Positions 6,175 to 6,319 of a DNA stretch of 6,319 nt are shown here, one piece after another. Source of the DNA: Ferroglobus sp. (GTDB lineage: Archaea; Halobacteriota; Archaeoglobi; Archaeoglobales; Archaeoglobaceae); contig WAQS01000282.1 of the NCBI GenBank assembly GCA_015520115.1, forward strand, positions 1-6,319, read 5' to 3'. The notes under the pieces are model-generated. The model worked only from the letters and a program-made list of their open reading frames with translations, made no database searches and was not told where the DNA came from. Position 1 is the stretch's first letter, and each line of letters opens with the position of its first letter. A program made the position numbers and the translations under genes.

Positions 6175-6319
6175 ATGAATCTCAGGGATGCGATGAAGAA
6201 GGTGGATTACGAAGTCGTGGAAGATGAGATTAAACATGACGAGGTCGTCGATCTCTTAAAGAAGAGAAACCTTCTTGACAAACCTTGCCTGATAAACGTT
6301 GAGGGGAAAAGGGTTGCTA
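6175..6319 (+). CDS. N-terminal fragment, possibly a UbiD-family decarboxylase
   Basis: Only the first 48 codons are in the window; the frame is open at the right edge. The visible part begins MNLRDAMKKVDYEVVEDEI, followed by a helix with KHDEVVDLLKKRN (residues 21-33) and then KPCLINVEGKRVA (36-48). The order 'LRD...E..EI...eva.ll......P.l..nV.G..v' resembles the N-terminus of UbiD-type (de)carboxylases, which need prenylated FMN. An archaeal UbiD homologue, trans-anhydromevalonate-5-phosphate decarboxylase, acts in the archaeal mevalonate pathway, so a place divergent from HMG-CoA reductase would make sense, but the fragment is too short to prove it. AGGGG at 6168-6172 immediately precedes the ATG. 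That a gene starts here is fairly sure; its identity is tentative. Confidence 0.45.
   Translation, partial: MNLRDAMKKVDYEVVEDEIKHDEVVDLLKKRNLLDKPCLINVEGKRVA

Overview
The window looks like the chromosome of a thermophilic archaeon, most probably one of the Archaeoglobales. Support for this comes from archaeal TATA-type promoters, Shine-Dalgarno sites of the GGTGA/GGAGG type, a tRNA-Glu gene without an encoded CCA end, a Trm14-type tRNA methyltransferase, and a class II (bacterial-type) HMG-CoA reductase. Among archaea that last enzyme is known from Archaeoglobus and Thermoplasmatales. The assignment is an inference from gene content; no database search was possible.

Left part (1-3300, all + strand). 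A small acidic, probably all-beta protein of unknown function (open at the left edge) is followed by a clear TATA box. After it comes a tight four-gene operon: an MreB-like actin-fold protein, a 149-residue coiled-coil protein, a MinD/ParA-like ATPase, and a membrane protein of the dolichol/polyprenol kinase (SEC59-like) family. Junctions are 0 bp, 4 bp and a 4-bp ATGA overlap. The first three have the composition of a cytoskeletal or positioning module: an actin-like protein, a rod-like adaptor and a membrane/DNA-cycling ATPase. The notable point is that both nucleotide-binding proteins carry substitutions at catalytic acids. In the actin-like protein the phosphate-1 Asp is Lys and the phosphate-2 Asp is Asn. 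In the MinD-like protein the switch-I Asp is Asn. I regard this as the most likely undescribed system in the window.

Middle part (3301-3775). A tRNA-Glu(CUC) gene lies on the - strand, convergent with the operon. A short divergent promoter region separates it from a small GYD-domain protein on the + strand.

Right part (3776-6319). A - strand operon, mvaA-trm14 (4-bp overlap), encodes class II HMG-CoA reductase, which commits carbon to isoprenoid lipids, and a THUMP/Rossmann-fold tRNA guanosine N2-methyltransferase. The trm14 stop codon directly abuts the stop codon of the GYD gene. Divergent from mvaA across 48 bp, the first 48 codons of a + strand gene are visible. They tentatively resemble the N-terminus of UbiD-family decarboxylases, which would fit a role in the archaeal mevalonate pathway next to HMG-CoA reductase, but the evidence is thin.
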